Below, piece by piece: positions 46,467 through 57,294 of a stretch of DNA of 64,000 bases. This DNA comes from Adiantum capillus-veneris (lineage: Eukaryota > Streptophyta > Polypodiopsida > Polypodiales > Pteridaceae), in contig CM043967.1 of assembly GCA_014529385.2 (NCBI GenBank), forward strand, positions 84,078,278-84,142,277, given 5' to 3'. The number at the start of each line of letters is the position of its first letter. The stretch's first letter is position 1. A program made the translations under genes and the position numbers. Below the pieces are notes generated by a model. It searched no databases and had not been told where the DNA came from. It was given only the letters and a program-made list of their open reading frames with translations.

Positions 46467-47029
46467 TGTTACATTTTCACACTTTGTCCTCTTGTCCTTT
46501 TATGACAAAACCGCGAGGCTGCGTTACATAAACTTCCTCAAATATGTCACCATTCAAGAAAGCAGTAACAATGTCTGATTGATGTATATCCCAACCAAAA
46601 TGAGCTGCCAATGCACATAGAAAACGCATAGTAGTCATACGACAAGTGGGAGCAAAAGTCTCTTCATAATCTATGCCTTTTTGCTGTGCATAACCCTTTG
46701 CAACAAGTCGAGCCTTATGGCGATCGATCTCACCATCCGGCTTGCGTTTCAACTTGTAAACCCACTTCGTACCAATGGCCTTTTTGCCAGGAGGCAAATC
46801 ACATAAAGTCCATGTGTCATTTTCTATAAGTGCATCATATTTTGATTGCATGGCAGCCATCCATTTTTTTGAATTTTGTGCTTCATCAAAAGTCAGAGGC
46901 TCCTCAACATCATGTAAGCTAGACACAGCCAAAGCATAACAATCTGATGCATAAGATGCATGACGAGAGCCTGAACGAGTACAACTAGACAAAGGTGCAT
47001 CCAATTTACTGTCACACAAAGTGTGCACC
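46467..47029 (-). pseudogene. Co2 RT N-terminal part
   Basis: Open from 47028 to 46477: connector (Cys-Thr-Arg-Ser, Asn-Ser-Lys-Lys-Trp) then the start of copia RT with Thr-Lys-Trp-Val-Tyr-Lys-Leu-Lys, Arg-Leu-Val-Ala-Lys-Gly and Gln-Pro-Arg-Gly-Phe. It lacks the Tyr-Val-Asp-Asp core, which is deleted. Continues the frame of 54085-56705 across Gy2, as the uninterrupted Co3 copy shows. Confidence 0.85.
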
Positions 47030-47705
47030 TGTTACGAGACTGGGCACCCTCCTGTTGTAGTGGTTAACTGCAATTGGGATAGCTGGGCGTAATGGTTAAT
47101 TATGTGCTGTCTATTTATTTTACTAATTGAGTTGATGATGATTTTGTAGAGTGGAATGCGGGGAGTTGATGAAGAGGCGACGGCAATTATTCTTGGCCAT
47201 TTTATAGTTGCACAGTATCTTAGAATCTCATTTTAATAAGCCACTATGGCTCTGTAAATATTTGTAGTGGGAACTCCCCTTATGGGTCATGCAAGAACTA
47301 ATGAGCTTCACTCATTTACAAAAGTGAAGTGGTTGTAAAAGAGGGGCCTCAATTTTTGGCACCTCAAACTCAAAAATAATATATTAAATACCAACTCCAC
47401 AAGAGAGGTGCCGTGGAGTTTGGGGCTAGATTTAGGCCTTTCTCTTGCAGATTCTCTTCTCTACTCTCTTAAGCTATGGTTATTTTGCTGTGTACTCTCT
47501 AATCTAGTCTCCATCTCTTACACATCTCTTACACCTCCTTACAAGCTTGTCTATATCAATTCTCTGTTTACTGTGTGTGTGTGTCATAGTCTAGGTGAGT
47601 GTGTGTGCTTGGAAATTGGAAGAAGAGGTGGACAGTTTGATGGTGATGGCTTGAAAGCTTATGTTGAGTACTTTAAGCGGTCGATCTCCCCCTCTTCTCC
47701 CAACA
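47030..47705 (+). repeat. Gy2 5' LTR (676 bp)
   Basis: TG...CA ends, directly followed by G and the primer site. No strong TATA box; an AT-rich stretch lies at about 47380-47395. Confidence 0.97.
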
Positions 47706-47706
47706 G

Positions 47707-47718
47707 TGGTATCAGAGC
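47707..47718 (+). other. Gy2 primer binding site
   Basis: TGGTATCAGAGC, complementary to initiator tRNA-Met. Confidence 0.95.
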
Positions 47719-48853
47719 CTCAGGTTCGAGGATTAATCGGCACCAGATTTCAGTTTTAAGAAGGAGTTTTCTCTAATCGACAAAACCCCAATTGCAATTC
47801 ATCGACTTTGCAATTCAAGGATTCAAGGGTTCATGGAAATTCGAAGTATAATTGATCGAGTTCACAGAAGAAAAACTCGATTGTTAATTGGTGGCTAATC
47901 GGCAATCAATTTTCAATTTCGGCTTCAAGACGATCAAGAACGGGTATGTTCGACGGTTAAATTTAAGCACTCGCTAAGCTTGCGTATACATGAAGATACG
48001 GACGAGAACAATCTGCGAGAACACCCTCCTGCACACAAGAAAAGCTAAATGTCAACCTCATCAAAAGCTGCAAAAAATACTGTCAAAAGTATTGGCTTAG
48101 TTTATGCATCAATTCTTGCTTTTGTCTTATAGCCTGGAAAACTTCTAGAGGTCGCCATCTCAAATTTTTTTGGCTTGAGTTGTTCTTCCACAGAATCCCA
48201 TGCAAACTTAAAAGTTAAAGTTAACTTCAAAAACTTAAAGTTAACTTCAAAGACTGAAAGTTAAGCTCAAAGAGGTATTTCAGTGGTCAGCCGTCCATTT
48301 CATCTTCAAGCTTAATAACCTTTAAAGAAAACAAACACCCTTTCAATATCCTCAACACTTTGGCTTTGGACACAATTAGTAAGCCTTGCACCCCTTGGTT
48401 GGCACCACTACAAACACAACCGTAAAAATCACATACTCCGCCTTCATTAAGAATTCTTGGGCCGCCAACCTTCAAAAAAAAATAAAAATAAAAAAGAAAA
48501 ATCTTCGATTGTCTTTCGGGATTGCTGATTGCCATTGCTTTTGAGATACGGGAGATCGGGTGCCATGAAATTCAACTGGCTCGATGACACACCGTCGGAC
48601 TGTCTATTCTCTGGCAATTTCCTAGCGCATCGCCATTCTGGACTGGATGCCACCGCTCTTTTTCAGCTAAGTACATTACATTTCTGTTATTTATTTTATT
48701 TTATTTCGCATATTGCATCTGTGAATATCACCAAATAGCCTTTTTAAGCATTACCATTTAATTATTTATTTTTTTTAAAGAAAAAGAAAGAAAAAAAAGA
48801 GAAAAAAATTAAAAAAAAAGAAAAAAGAAAAAGAAAAAGAAAAGCACGCAATC
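47719..48853 (+). other. Gy2 untranslated leader
   Basis: 1.1 kb without coding signal. It ends in an A-rich tract (48777-48845) just before the start codon. A 19-bp direct repeat with AAAGTTAACTTCAAA lies near 48210-48265. Confidence 0.75.
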
Positions 48854-51800
48854 ATGGCACATCTTCCTCATGCACCCACGATTGCAGAGCAACTTCAAAA
48901 TTTGCAGCAGTCACTCACATATGAACGCATGCGAAGGCAAGAACTTGAAGATAAATTATTACATTCTGTACGCACCGAATCTGCATCGGCACCCAAGAAA
49001 AACAAAATTAGCAGAAAAGCCTTCACTTTCAAAGATTTTGATGGCACTAAAGATGCTAGCACGGTTCTAGCATGGGTTAGTCAATTAGATGACTACTTTC
49101 ATGATGAAGACTTTCCCGAGCGTGAAATGGTAAAGTGTGCATCCAATCATCTCACTAGCAGCGCTGCATTGTGGTGGAACGCCACCAAACAACATGGAAG
49201 AAGACCACGCACCTGGAATGCATTCAAAAAAGTGTTTTTACCCCAATTTTTGCCAACACAGTACAAAGCTAAAGCACGACGTCAATGGGATTTAATTCGA
49301 CAGGGTAGAAATGAAGATGTACAGGGTTACACTGACCGTTTTTGGAATTGTCTAATTCAATTGCAAGCTATTGAACATGTTAGTCGCAGGAAATTGAAGC
49401 GAAAGTACATATCAGGCTTGGCACTACAAATTAGTGCTGAGGTAGATATGTTCGAACCAGATTCTCTGTCAAAGGCCATTAACTTGGCTCTCAACGCAGA
49501 AAAGAAGAAAGGTGGACATTCCTCTCACACTGATCAACCTGCTAACACTAACCGCAACAAGAGACCTCCTTTCTCTCCTAACTTTGACAGAAGCAAACAC
49601 CAAATCCGTACCTTTTTCAAAAGACGAAGATTTGACAATCCTCCTGCCACTGCTCAACCTCATACGAGCAACAACCACAACAACACTCAGCAACGAGGCG
49701 ACCAACATCCTTTCAACCGGCGTTTTCCTCCAAATTCTAATGGTAACAAAAAGGTGAAGTGTTTTAAATGCTTTCATTATGGTCACTATGCAGATAAGTG
49801 CCCAAATGGTCATGCTAAGGGCAATGGTCAATCCAATGGCCATTCAAATGGAGTCAACAGGAATTCAAGTCAAAAACCCTTCAACAACAACCGCCCCAAC
49901 GGAGCTACTCTTAACCTCATCGAAGATGCTACACCCGACGACAATGAAGTGGAAGTTAACTACGGTGAGGGATATGATCCTGATTATGATAACGATGACA
50001 ACCCATCCTTAGGTACTCCTATATCTCCTCACACTTTGTTTAAAGTGCAAGGCACTGTTAAGGGTGAAAATGTCACCATTCTGCTAGATGATGGTAGTAG
50101 CCATGATTTCATTTCCACACGATTGGCACAACAACTATCGCTCTCTAAAATTTCATCACCCCACAAGGTCAAAACTGTTTTTAATAATCAACGTTTTAAT
50201 TGTAAAACTCAAGTTACTGTTGAAGTTTGCATTGGTGAATTGACACAAGCACGTACATTTTTGGTAGCACCATTGCATGGACTCGATATGATTTTGGGAA
50301 TACCATTTCGTCATGAATTTGACCCGTTGATTAATTATAAAACACGTACAATGTCTCTCACTCACAATAATAAAAAATTCTCCATCCAAGCAACACTGGC
50401 ACATCAAAAATTTCCACTCCTCTCTCACACTCAAGCCAAACGAGCAATTCGAAAACAGGGGAAAACATATCTAGTATTGGTAAATCAAATTTCTGTTGAA
50501 ACTGAAACTTCATGTAACTCCACACACGATGAATTTCTCTCACAATTTAAAGATTGTTTCATGCATGATCTCCCACCTGGAATTCCACCATCACGCCCAG
50601 AAGACCACCAAATTGACATCATACCAGGTAGTGAACCTCCTTGTAGAGCACCTTATCGTGTAAATCCTACCGCACACAGGGAAATACAAACTCAAATCAC
50701 TGATTTACTTGACCGAGGCCTAATCCGACCTAGTAGTTCACCATACGGAGCTCCAGTACTTCTTGTTAAGAAGAAAAATGGAATCTTTCGTATGTGTATC
50801 GACTACAGGGCTTTAAACAAGATCACCATTAAGAATAGGTTTCCTATTCCTAGAGTGGATGATCTACTAGACAAACTGAAAGGGGCAAACATCTTTAGCA
50901 AAATTGACCTTAAATCAGGATATCACCAAGTCAAAATGTTTGAACATGATGTCTACAAAACTGCTTTCAGAACACAAACTGGGCACTATGAATTTCTTGT
51001 CATGCCATTTGGTTTGACAAATGCACCAGCTACATTCACACGCATGATGAATCGAATTTTCATTGACCATCAAGATTTTGTGATTGTATTTTTTGATGAC
51101 ATTTTGGTATTCAGTAAATCTGAAGAAGACCATAAGCAACATTTAACACGTGTATTTGATCTGCTTGCACAAAATCACTTGTATTTGAATCCTGAAAAGA
51201 GTTCATTTTTCCAATCTAAAATTGAATATTTGGGACATATTGTATCGGGTAAAGGAATTCATGTCGATCCAAAGAAAATTGAAGCCATTCAATCCTGGCC
51301 TAGACCCAAAAACTTGCATGAGCTACAATCTTTTCTTGGTCTTTGCAGCTATTACAAGAAATTTGTTCGTAATTTTGCTTACAAAGCACATTATTTGACT
51401 CTCTTGTTGAAGAAAAACACGCCTTATGAATGGACTGATTTGCAAGAAAGCTCATTTAATGCACTTAAACATGCTTTGACTAATGCACCTGTATTGCAAT
51501 TGCCTGATTTTGAACGACCATTCTTTGTGGTAGTCACTGATGCTAGTGGTAAAGGTATCAGTGCAGTCCTTATGCAAGATAACCATCCCATTGCTTTCGA
51601 AAGTTGTAAATTCAAACCGTCTGAAATAAACTTCAGTACTTATGATAAAGAATTGACTGCTGTGGTACATGCATTGAAAATCTGGAAACACTATGTAATG
51701 GGTACTGACTTGATCATTAAAACTGATCAACAAAGTATCAAATATTTACTTTCTCAGCCTTTAATAGATGATAGACATATTAATTGGGCCACTTTTATTC

Positions 51801-52945
51801 AAAGTTTTCAGCCCAACATTCAATACCAACCTGGTAAAGAAAACGTTGTAGCCGATGCTTTGAGTAGACGACCCTCACTTAATCATCTATCAACCATTAC
51901 GGGAACTTCATTTGACACTATGCCTGACACTTATGCACATGACAATGACTTCAAAACGACATGGTTGCACATGCTTGATAATTTTGTACACACATTTCTC
52001 GAATACACTATTCAAGAAAACTTCCTTTATTTCAAACAAAAATTGTGTGTGACTAAATCTTTTCGTACATTAATTATTGAAGAATTGCACAAACCACCTT
52101 ATGCTGGACATAGAGGATTTGCTGCAACTTTTCAAAATTTATGTCGTGATTTCTATTGGCCTGCTATGAGAATGGATGTTAAACAGTATGTGTCAACTTG
52201 TTTGATTTGTCAAAAAATCAAAGCAGCTATAGGTAAGAAATTGGGACTTTTACACCCTCTCCCCATTCCTGAAAGACCTTGGGAACATATTTCCATGGAT
52301 TTTGTTACTGGTTTCCCACTCACAATGCACAAACATGACATGATATGGACTATTATTGATCGTTTCTCTAAACAAGCGTATTTTGTTCCGTGTAAGAAAA
52401 CACTCACAGCACATCAAGCTGCACTTTTGTTTCTGAAGACTGTTTTTCCACATCATGGTTTGCCTAAAGTGATTATTTCCGATCGAGACTCAAAATTTTG
52501 TAGTGCTTTTTGGACTACTGTATTTGAAAATCTTGGCACTACACTTGACTTTACTTCTGCATTTCATCCTGAATCTAATGGTCAAACCGAAGTCACCAAC
52601 CGCACTATTATTGACTTGTTGAAGGCTTATGTTTCCTCTCAACCTAAGAAATGGGATGACTACCTACATATTTTGCAATTTGCATACAACAACACCACTC
52701 ACACTGCCATGGGTAAATCTCCCTTTGAAATTGTATACGGTCACTCACCTCCTACTCCTGCTTCACGTCTTTCTAATGTTGTGCCTGCCGCTGATGATTT
52801 CACTACTGACTTTCATGATATTTATGCAAGTGTGCATTCTGCCATTAAACACTCACAAGAACTTTACACCAAGCATGCTAACAAGCACCGCAAGGCACAC
52901 CAATTCAAAGAAGGTGATCATGTTTTACTTCGCATCGAAAAATGA
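48854..52945 (+). CDS. Gy2 Gag-Pol polyprotein (1363 aa to a TGA)
   Basis: A single frame encodes, in order: Gag (residues 1-270), zinc knuckle Cys-x2-Cys-x4-His-x4-Cys (about 303-316), protease with Asp-Asp-Gly (about 412), RT (about 600-790, Phe-Phe-Asp-Asp near 748), RNase H (Asp of Thr-Asp-Ala-Ser near 896), integrase zinc region (from His 1079) and catalytic Asp1149, Asp1210, Glu1246 with 35 residues between the last two. It would assemble particles, copy the RNA and integrate the cDNA. The start is supported by the aligned ATG in Gy1 (2570). The frame ends at TGA just inside the integrase C-terminal domain; normal homologues continue. Asp instead of Ser/Thr in the protease motif is unusual. 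Confidence 0.95.
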   Translation: MAHLPHAPTIAEQLQNLQQSLTYERMRRQELEDKLLHSVRTESASAPKKNKISRKAFTFKDFDGTKDASTVLAWVSQLDDYFHDEDFPEREMVKCASNHLTSSAALWWNATKQHGRRPRTWNAFKKVFLPQFLPTQYKAKARRQWDLIRQGRNEDVQGYTDRFWNCLIQLQAIEHVSRRKLKRKYISGLALQISAEVDMFEPDSLSKAINLALNAEKKKGGHSSHTDQPANTNRNKRPPFSPNFDRSKHQIRTFFKRRRFDNPPATAQPHTSNNHNNTQQRGDQHPFNRRFPPNSNGNKKVKCFKCFHYGHYADKCPNGHAKGNGQSNGHSNGVNRNSSQKPFNNNRPNGATLNLIEDATPDDNEVEVNYGEGYDPDYDNDDNPSLGTPISPHTLFKVQGTVKGENVTILLDDGSSHDFISTRLAQQLSLSKISSPHKVKTVFNNQRFNCKTQVTVEVCIGELTQARTFLVAPLHGLDMILGIPFRHEFDPLINYKTRTMSLTHNNKKFSIQATLAHQKFPLLSHTQAKRAIRKQGKTYLVLVNQISVETETSCNSTHDEFLSQFKDCFMHDLPPGIPPSRPEDHQIDIIPGSEPPCRAPYRVNPTAHREIQTQITDLLDRGLIRPSSSPYGAPVLLVKKKNGIFRMCIDYRALNKITIKNRFPIPRVDDLLDKLKGANIFSKIDLKSGYHQVKMFEHDVYKTAFRTQTGHYEFLVMPFGLTNAPATFTRMMNRIFIDHQDFVIVFFDDILVFSKSEEDHKQHLTRVFDLLAQNHLYLNPEKSSFFQSKIEYLGHIVSGKGIHVDPKKIEAIQSWPRPKNLHELQSFLGLCSYYKKFVRNFAYKAHYLTLLLKKNTPYEWTDLQESSFNALKHALTNAPVLQLPDFERPFFVVVTDASGKGISAVLMQDNHPIAFESCKFKPSEINFSTYDKELTAVVHALKIWKHYVMGTDLIIKTDQQSIKYLLSQPLIDDRHINWATFIQSFQPNIQYQPGKENVVADALSRRPSLNHLSTITGTSFDTMPDTYAHDNDFKTTWLHMLDNFVHTFLEYTIQENFLYFKQKLCVTKSFRTLIIEELHKPPYAGHRGFAATFQNLCRDFYWPAMRMDVKQYVSTCLICQKIKAAIGKKLGLLHPLPIPERPWEHISMDFVTGFPLTMHKHDMIWTIIDRFSKQAYFVPCKKTLTAHQAALLFLKTVFPHHGLPKVIISDRDSKFCSAFWTTVFENLGTTLDFTSAFHPESNGQTEVTNRTIIDLLKAYVSSQPKKWDDYLHILQFAYNNTTHTAMGKSPFEIVYGHSPPTPASRLSNVVPAADDFTTDFHDIYASVHSAIKHSQELYTKHANKHRKAHQFKEGDHVLLRIEK

Positions 52946-53353
52946 AGGATCAAAAGTGTTGATACTAATGTCTTTGTTAAGCTTGCTCCTCGTTTTTATG
53001 GACCTTTCAAAATTTCAGCTGTCATTAATGATGTTTCTTTTCGTTTAGAATTACCTGCACATTGGCACATTCACAATGCATTTCACATTAGTCTTTTACG
53101 ACCATTCAAAGGACCCCTACCTACACACCACATTTACGAAGACCCACCTTCATTTGTAGACCAAGAAGAGCAACTCATCCCTGACAAAATAGTTGACCAT
53201 GAGACCACCACTACACGCACTGGAATGGTTTATAACCGTTACCTTTTGACTTTCAAGGGCCACCCTAGAGAGGATGCCAAATGGATGCCTGAAAAGTTTT
53301 TTCGCAACTTTTCCAACCTTCTCCACACTTTCCATCACTCACGGTCCAGTTGA
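52946..53353 (+). CDS. Gy2 integrase C-terminal domain and chromodomain after the TGA
   Basis: The same frame stays open for 135 codons after the TGA. It contains the Gly-Pro-Phe-Lys-Ile block of the integrase C-terminus and then a chromodomain-like stretch (Tyr-Leu-Leu-Thr-Phe-Lys-Gly and Lys-Trp-Met-Pro-Glu), which in chromoviruses steers integration to certain chromatin. It has no start codon of its own in a good place, so it would need readthrough or be lost. Gy1 keeps the same frame past a TGA at the same codon. Confidence 0.75.
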   Translation, partial: RIKSVDTNVFVKLAPRFYGPFKISAVINDVSFRLELPAHWHIHNAFHISLLRPFKGPLPTHHIYEDPPSFVDQEEQLIPDKIVDHETTTTRTGMVYNRYLLTFKGHPREDAKWMPEKFFRNFSNLLHTFHHSRSS

Positions 53354-53390
53354 TTTCTCTATTGAGCAACTGAGGATAGTTGCTATCCCT

Positions 53391-53401
53391 GGTGGGAGGG
53401 A
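53391..53401 (+). other. Gy2 polypurine tract
   Basis: GGTGGGAGGGA directly before the 3' LTR; the same motif is before the Gy1 3' LTR. Confidence 0.9.
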
Positions 53402-54079
53402 TGTTACGAGACTGGGCACCCTCTTGTTGTAGTGGTTAACTGCAATTGGGATAGCTGGGCGTAATGGTTAATTATGTGGTGTCTATTTATTTTACTAATT
53501 GAGTTGATGATGATTTTGTAGAGTGGAATGCGGGGAGTTGATGAACAGGCGACGGCAATTATTCTTGGCCATTTTATAGTTGCACAGTATCTTAGAATCT
53601 CATTTCAATAAGCCACTATGGCTCTGTAAATATTTGTAGTGGGAACTCCCCTTATGGGTCATGCAAGAACTAATGAGCTTCACTCATTTACAAAAGTGAA
53701 GTGGTTGTAAAAGAGGGGCCTCAATTTTTGGCACCTCAAACTCAAAAATAATATATTAAATACCAACTCCACAAGAGAGGTGCCGTGGAGTTTGGGGCTA
53801 GATTTAGGCCTTTCTCTTGCAGATTCTCTTCTCTACTCTCTTAAGCTATGGTTATTTTGCTGTGTACTCTCTAATCTAGTCTCCATCTCTTACACATCTC
53901 TTACACCTCCTTACAAGCTTGTCTATATCAATTCTCTGTTTACTGTGTGTGTGTGTGTCATAGTCTAGGTGAGTGTGTGTGCTTGGAAATTGAAAGAAGA
54001 GGTGGACAGTTTGATGGTGATGGCTTGAAAGCGTATGTTGAGTACTTTAAGCGGTCGATCTCCCCCTCTTCTCCCAACA
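53402..54079 (+). repeat. Gy2 3' LTR (678 bp)
   Basis: Near-identical to 47030-47705, one GT unit longer, followed by GCACC. Confidence 0.97.
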
Positions 54080-54084
54080 GCACC

Positions 54085-56705
54085 AGCCATTTTGGCATAC
54101 CTCTAACCTGCTCATTTTCATCCCTTTCCTCATCAAGTACATCATGTACATCTGCATCAGTAATAGGCTGATCTAGAAAATTTTCAGAAACCCCCATAGG
54201 CTATACATTTGCCTCATTGGAACTTACATTCGTATTTCCACCACTGAAAAGAGGCAACAAAGTGTCATAAATGTCCTGTGAGCTTACATTACTGTCTTTG
54301 GTACATGACAACAAGGGCTGAACAGAATCTTCCACAAACACTACATCCCGTGAAACCAGAATACGTTTTGTTTGCGGATGATACAACCTGTAACCTTTGC
54401 TTTCAGCTCTATAACCAACAAAAATACATTTGACAGCCTTATCATCCAATTTTCTGCGCTGCACTTGTGGCACCAAAGCATATGCCAAACAGCCGAAAAC
54501 ACGCATGTGCTCAATAGAAGGTTTTCTATCATGCCATGCTTCATATGGAGTAATAGACTGCAAAGCTTTCGTAGGACACCTGTTAAGTACATAAGTGGCA
54601 CACATAATGGACTCAAGCCAAAAAGAATGAGGCAAAGCTTGACTTTTGACCATACATCGTGCCATTTTCGTCAGTGACCTGTTTTTCCTCTCAGCAACAT
54701 CATTTTGCTGAGGTGTATAAGGCACTGTACATTGGTGTTTTATCCCACGACTAGCCAGAAATGCATTAAATTCATGAGACATATACTCCCCCCCTCGATC
54801 AGAATGGAGGGTGCCCATAGTACATTTCGAGACATTTTCAGCCATAGCCAGAAATTGTTTGAAGCTCATAAAAACTTCGGACTTCGCTTTAAGCGGAAAT
54901 ACCCATGCATGCCTGGAGTAATCATCTATGAAAGTCACGAAGTACATGTAATTTCCCAAGGACGGAGTTTGCATGGGCCCACAAACATCACTATGCACAA
55001 GCTGCAACCTGCATGTGGCCCGAACTGAACCATCCTTTGGAAATTTAGAACGCTGCATCTTTCCCAAAATACAGCCTTCACAAACATGTTTGACAGGTGC
55101 TTCAAGAGGCGGCAACGAAGCAACCATATCAGATTTTTGCAAACGCAGCAAACTGGCAAAATTCAGATGACCAAAACGTGCATGCCAAAGTTTTGCATCT
55201 GAAATAGCCCTTGAATCTGCAACAACATTTGCAAAATTTTGTCCACACTTGTCATACAAAGTGAGCTTATACAACCCACGGCACAAAAGCCCAGATGCAA
55301 CAATTTCATCACCAAAACTGAGATCATGAACTGTACATCTGTCATCCATAAATTTGACTACAAGTCCAAGTCTAGCTAGTGCGGATACAGACAAGAGATT
55401 CTTCTTGATCCCAGGTACATAAAGTGCATCAACAAGTGTGAAGGAACTTCCATTAGCAGCAGTGAGCACAATCTTTCCAACTCCTTGAATTGGATAAGAG
55501 GCGTTGTTGGCACAAGTGGCTGAATTCCCATGAGGGACTAAGTCGAGAGAGGTAAACAATTCATGATGTGAGGTAATGTGGTTTGTAGCACCACTGTCAA
55601 AATACCACACATGTGAATTTGCAGCAATTGACAAGCATGCATCATGGATAGCAGGATTGTAAGTGCACTCTGCGCTAAACGCCCATTCTGCATCAACATC
55701 AGCAACACAGTCTCCTTTCACAGAAGACTCAACAATGGCTGCATTTGTAGTGGAACCAGCATTTGTAGTGGAACCACCCTCTTTCTTCTTAGCCTCTTTG
55801 GCCTTCAACTTAGGACACGACTTGATCAAGTGATCATTGGCTTTACAATAATGGCAACGCATCTTCTTTTTGCCCTTATCACCAGAATTTTCAGACGAAG
55901 TACTGCCAGCAGAAGCATTAGGAACAGAATTTTTGCCACTCGCAGCAGAACCATAAGAAGTGGCTGCATTGTTGTAACCACCCTTTCTTTGAGAAGCAAT
56001 AAAAACCTGTTCAACTGCACGCTGCCTAGTCCTATTTTTTCTAGAAAGTGACTATTGCAATAGCAATGTGCATAATGCATCAAACTTGACAACTTCAGGA
56101 TTTCCTTGGGTCATCAGTCTCCAAGTACTAGCAAAAGTCTGGTAGGAATCTGGTAAGGCATCAAGAACAGTTTGCACAAGGAAACTGTCTGAAATGACTT
56201 CACCTGCAGAAATAAGCTGCTCATTGATATCCTTGACACTAGCAAGGAAAGTGTCCATATCATCTTCCTCATGCATAATCTTCCATTCCAGCTCTTTACG
56301 CAGCAAAGCAATTTTAGCCTCATTGCGGCTTGCATAAAGACTTGCTAAAATATCCCAAGCCTGTTTTGCAGATTTTGTTGAACGGATGTGAGGAACAATG
56401 GTGCGCTTCACAGACAATTCAATCAATGCATGAGCCTGCGCATCCTTAACTTTCCAATGAGCTTGTTCTGCCGTAGGCAAAACAACTCTAACAACTGCAA
56501 TCCTTGCAGCAAGACCTGCAACATCCTTAACATCGCCTACATCCTCAGAACCAGGACGTACATCAATGCCCTGCACAATGTTCTAGACACCCTTTGACAC
56601 AAGAACATGTTGCATCATATAAGCCCACACAGGGTAGTTATCCACATCCAACCTGTCCTCAACCGCAAACATCTTGAACACATCTGTGTTGTTGTTGTGA
56701 GCCAT
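54085..56705 (-). pseudogene. Co2 gag, protease and integrase
   Basis: Start at 56705 (Met-Ala-His-Asn). Gag spans 56705-55870 with stops at about 56584 and 56055. The zinc knuckle Cys-x2-Cys-x4-His-x4-Cys opens a 553-codon frame (55862-54201), with protease motif Asp-Ser-Gly-Ala, an integrase His-His-Cys-Cys region, Ser-Asp-Val-Cys-Gly, Ser-Asp-Arg-Gly-Gly-Glu-Tyr and Asn-Asp-Val-Ala-Glu. Catalytic positions look intact in this stretch. The frame breaks at 54201 and is cut at 54080 by Gy2. Together with 46467-47029 it forms one copia polyprotein in the order Gag-PR-IN-RT. Confidence 0.9.
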
Positions 56706-57052
56706 GGTAAATGCTGGACCTGATGTGAAAACTGCCCGAAAATAGGAGAAATGGAGCGGGAACAACCTGTGATATATAGCACAAACCGTAGAAGACTATA
56801 AGGCACCTGTTATGCAGAAAACGACACTGACAGAAATTCTACACAAAATGATGAAATAGCCTGTGTAGTACTGCCTGTAGTGGAAAGGAGGCTGAAATGA
56901 GCCCAAATCAAAATTCTCAGCAGACCTAACTCTTCAAGCTCTCCCAAAATTTTTGTCGACCTGCGAATGCTCGCCAAAGCTCACTGAAATCGGAGAAAGT
57001 GAGCAAGCTTGTGCTGGAGCAACTGGCGACTAAGCCCGGGAGGACGTGACCT
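56706..57052 (-). other. Co2 untranslated leader
   Basis: Between primer site and gag. Nothing else supported. Confidence 0.7.
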
Positions 57053-57064
57053 GCTCTGATACCA
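57053..57064 (-). other. Co2 primer binding site
   Basis: GCTCTGATACCA on plus is TGGTATCAGAGC on the sense strand, two bases from the LTR. Confidence 0.95.
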
Positions 57065-57066
57065 AT

Positions 57067-57294
57067 TGTTGGAATTAGGGTTGCAGAGAAAACACACACA
57101 GCTTGGAGAAGATGAAGGAAGCTCAAGGCACACAATAGAGAGTGTGTTACTTAGTGTGCAATGGAAAGATAGATAGCCCTAGAGTGATGGGCGTATATAC
57201 AATGCACAGGGGAAAAAGCCTCCTAAAGAGGGAAAAAATGCCCCGACGGTCCTAGTGTGTTCACACACATCACTACCACATGTATATGGTAACA
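57067..57294 (-). repeat. Co2 5' LTR (228 bp)
   Basis: TG...CA ends; matches the Co3 LTR 34645-34827 and the Co2 remnant 46354-46466. Confidence 0.9.

Larger units (their letters stand above)
47030..54079 (+). mobile_element. Gy2: young complete Ty3/gypsy chromovirus (7.05 kb)
   Basis: LTRs 47030-47705 and 53402-54079, primer site, one long gag-pol frame and polypurine tract. Perfect duplication GCACC at 47025-47029 and 54080-54084. The LTRs differ by six substitutions and one GT unit over 676 bp, so insertion was recent. Apart from one TGA the coding region is open. Confidence 0.97.
46354..57294 (-). mobile_element. Co2: Ty1/copia element with internal deletion, interrupted by Gy2
   Basis: Minus-strand copia. 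The 5' LTR is 57067-57294 and the remains of the 3' LTR are 46354-46466. Flanks are ATCGT (46349-46353) and ATTGT (57295-57299), one mismatch apart, as expected of an old duplication. The RT core, RNase H, polypurine tract and half of the 3' LTR are deleted. Confidence 0.8.

Noticed and set aside
47408-47776. Hydrophobic frame at the end of the Gy2 LTR, repeated at 53780-53968
   Set aside because: Lies in the LTR and runs across the primer binding site; duplicated only because LTRs are duplicated.
52943-52945. TGA read as selenocysteine
   Set aside because: No known plant use of selenocysteine in such proteins and no sign of an insertion element; the aligned residue in relatives is not Cys.
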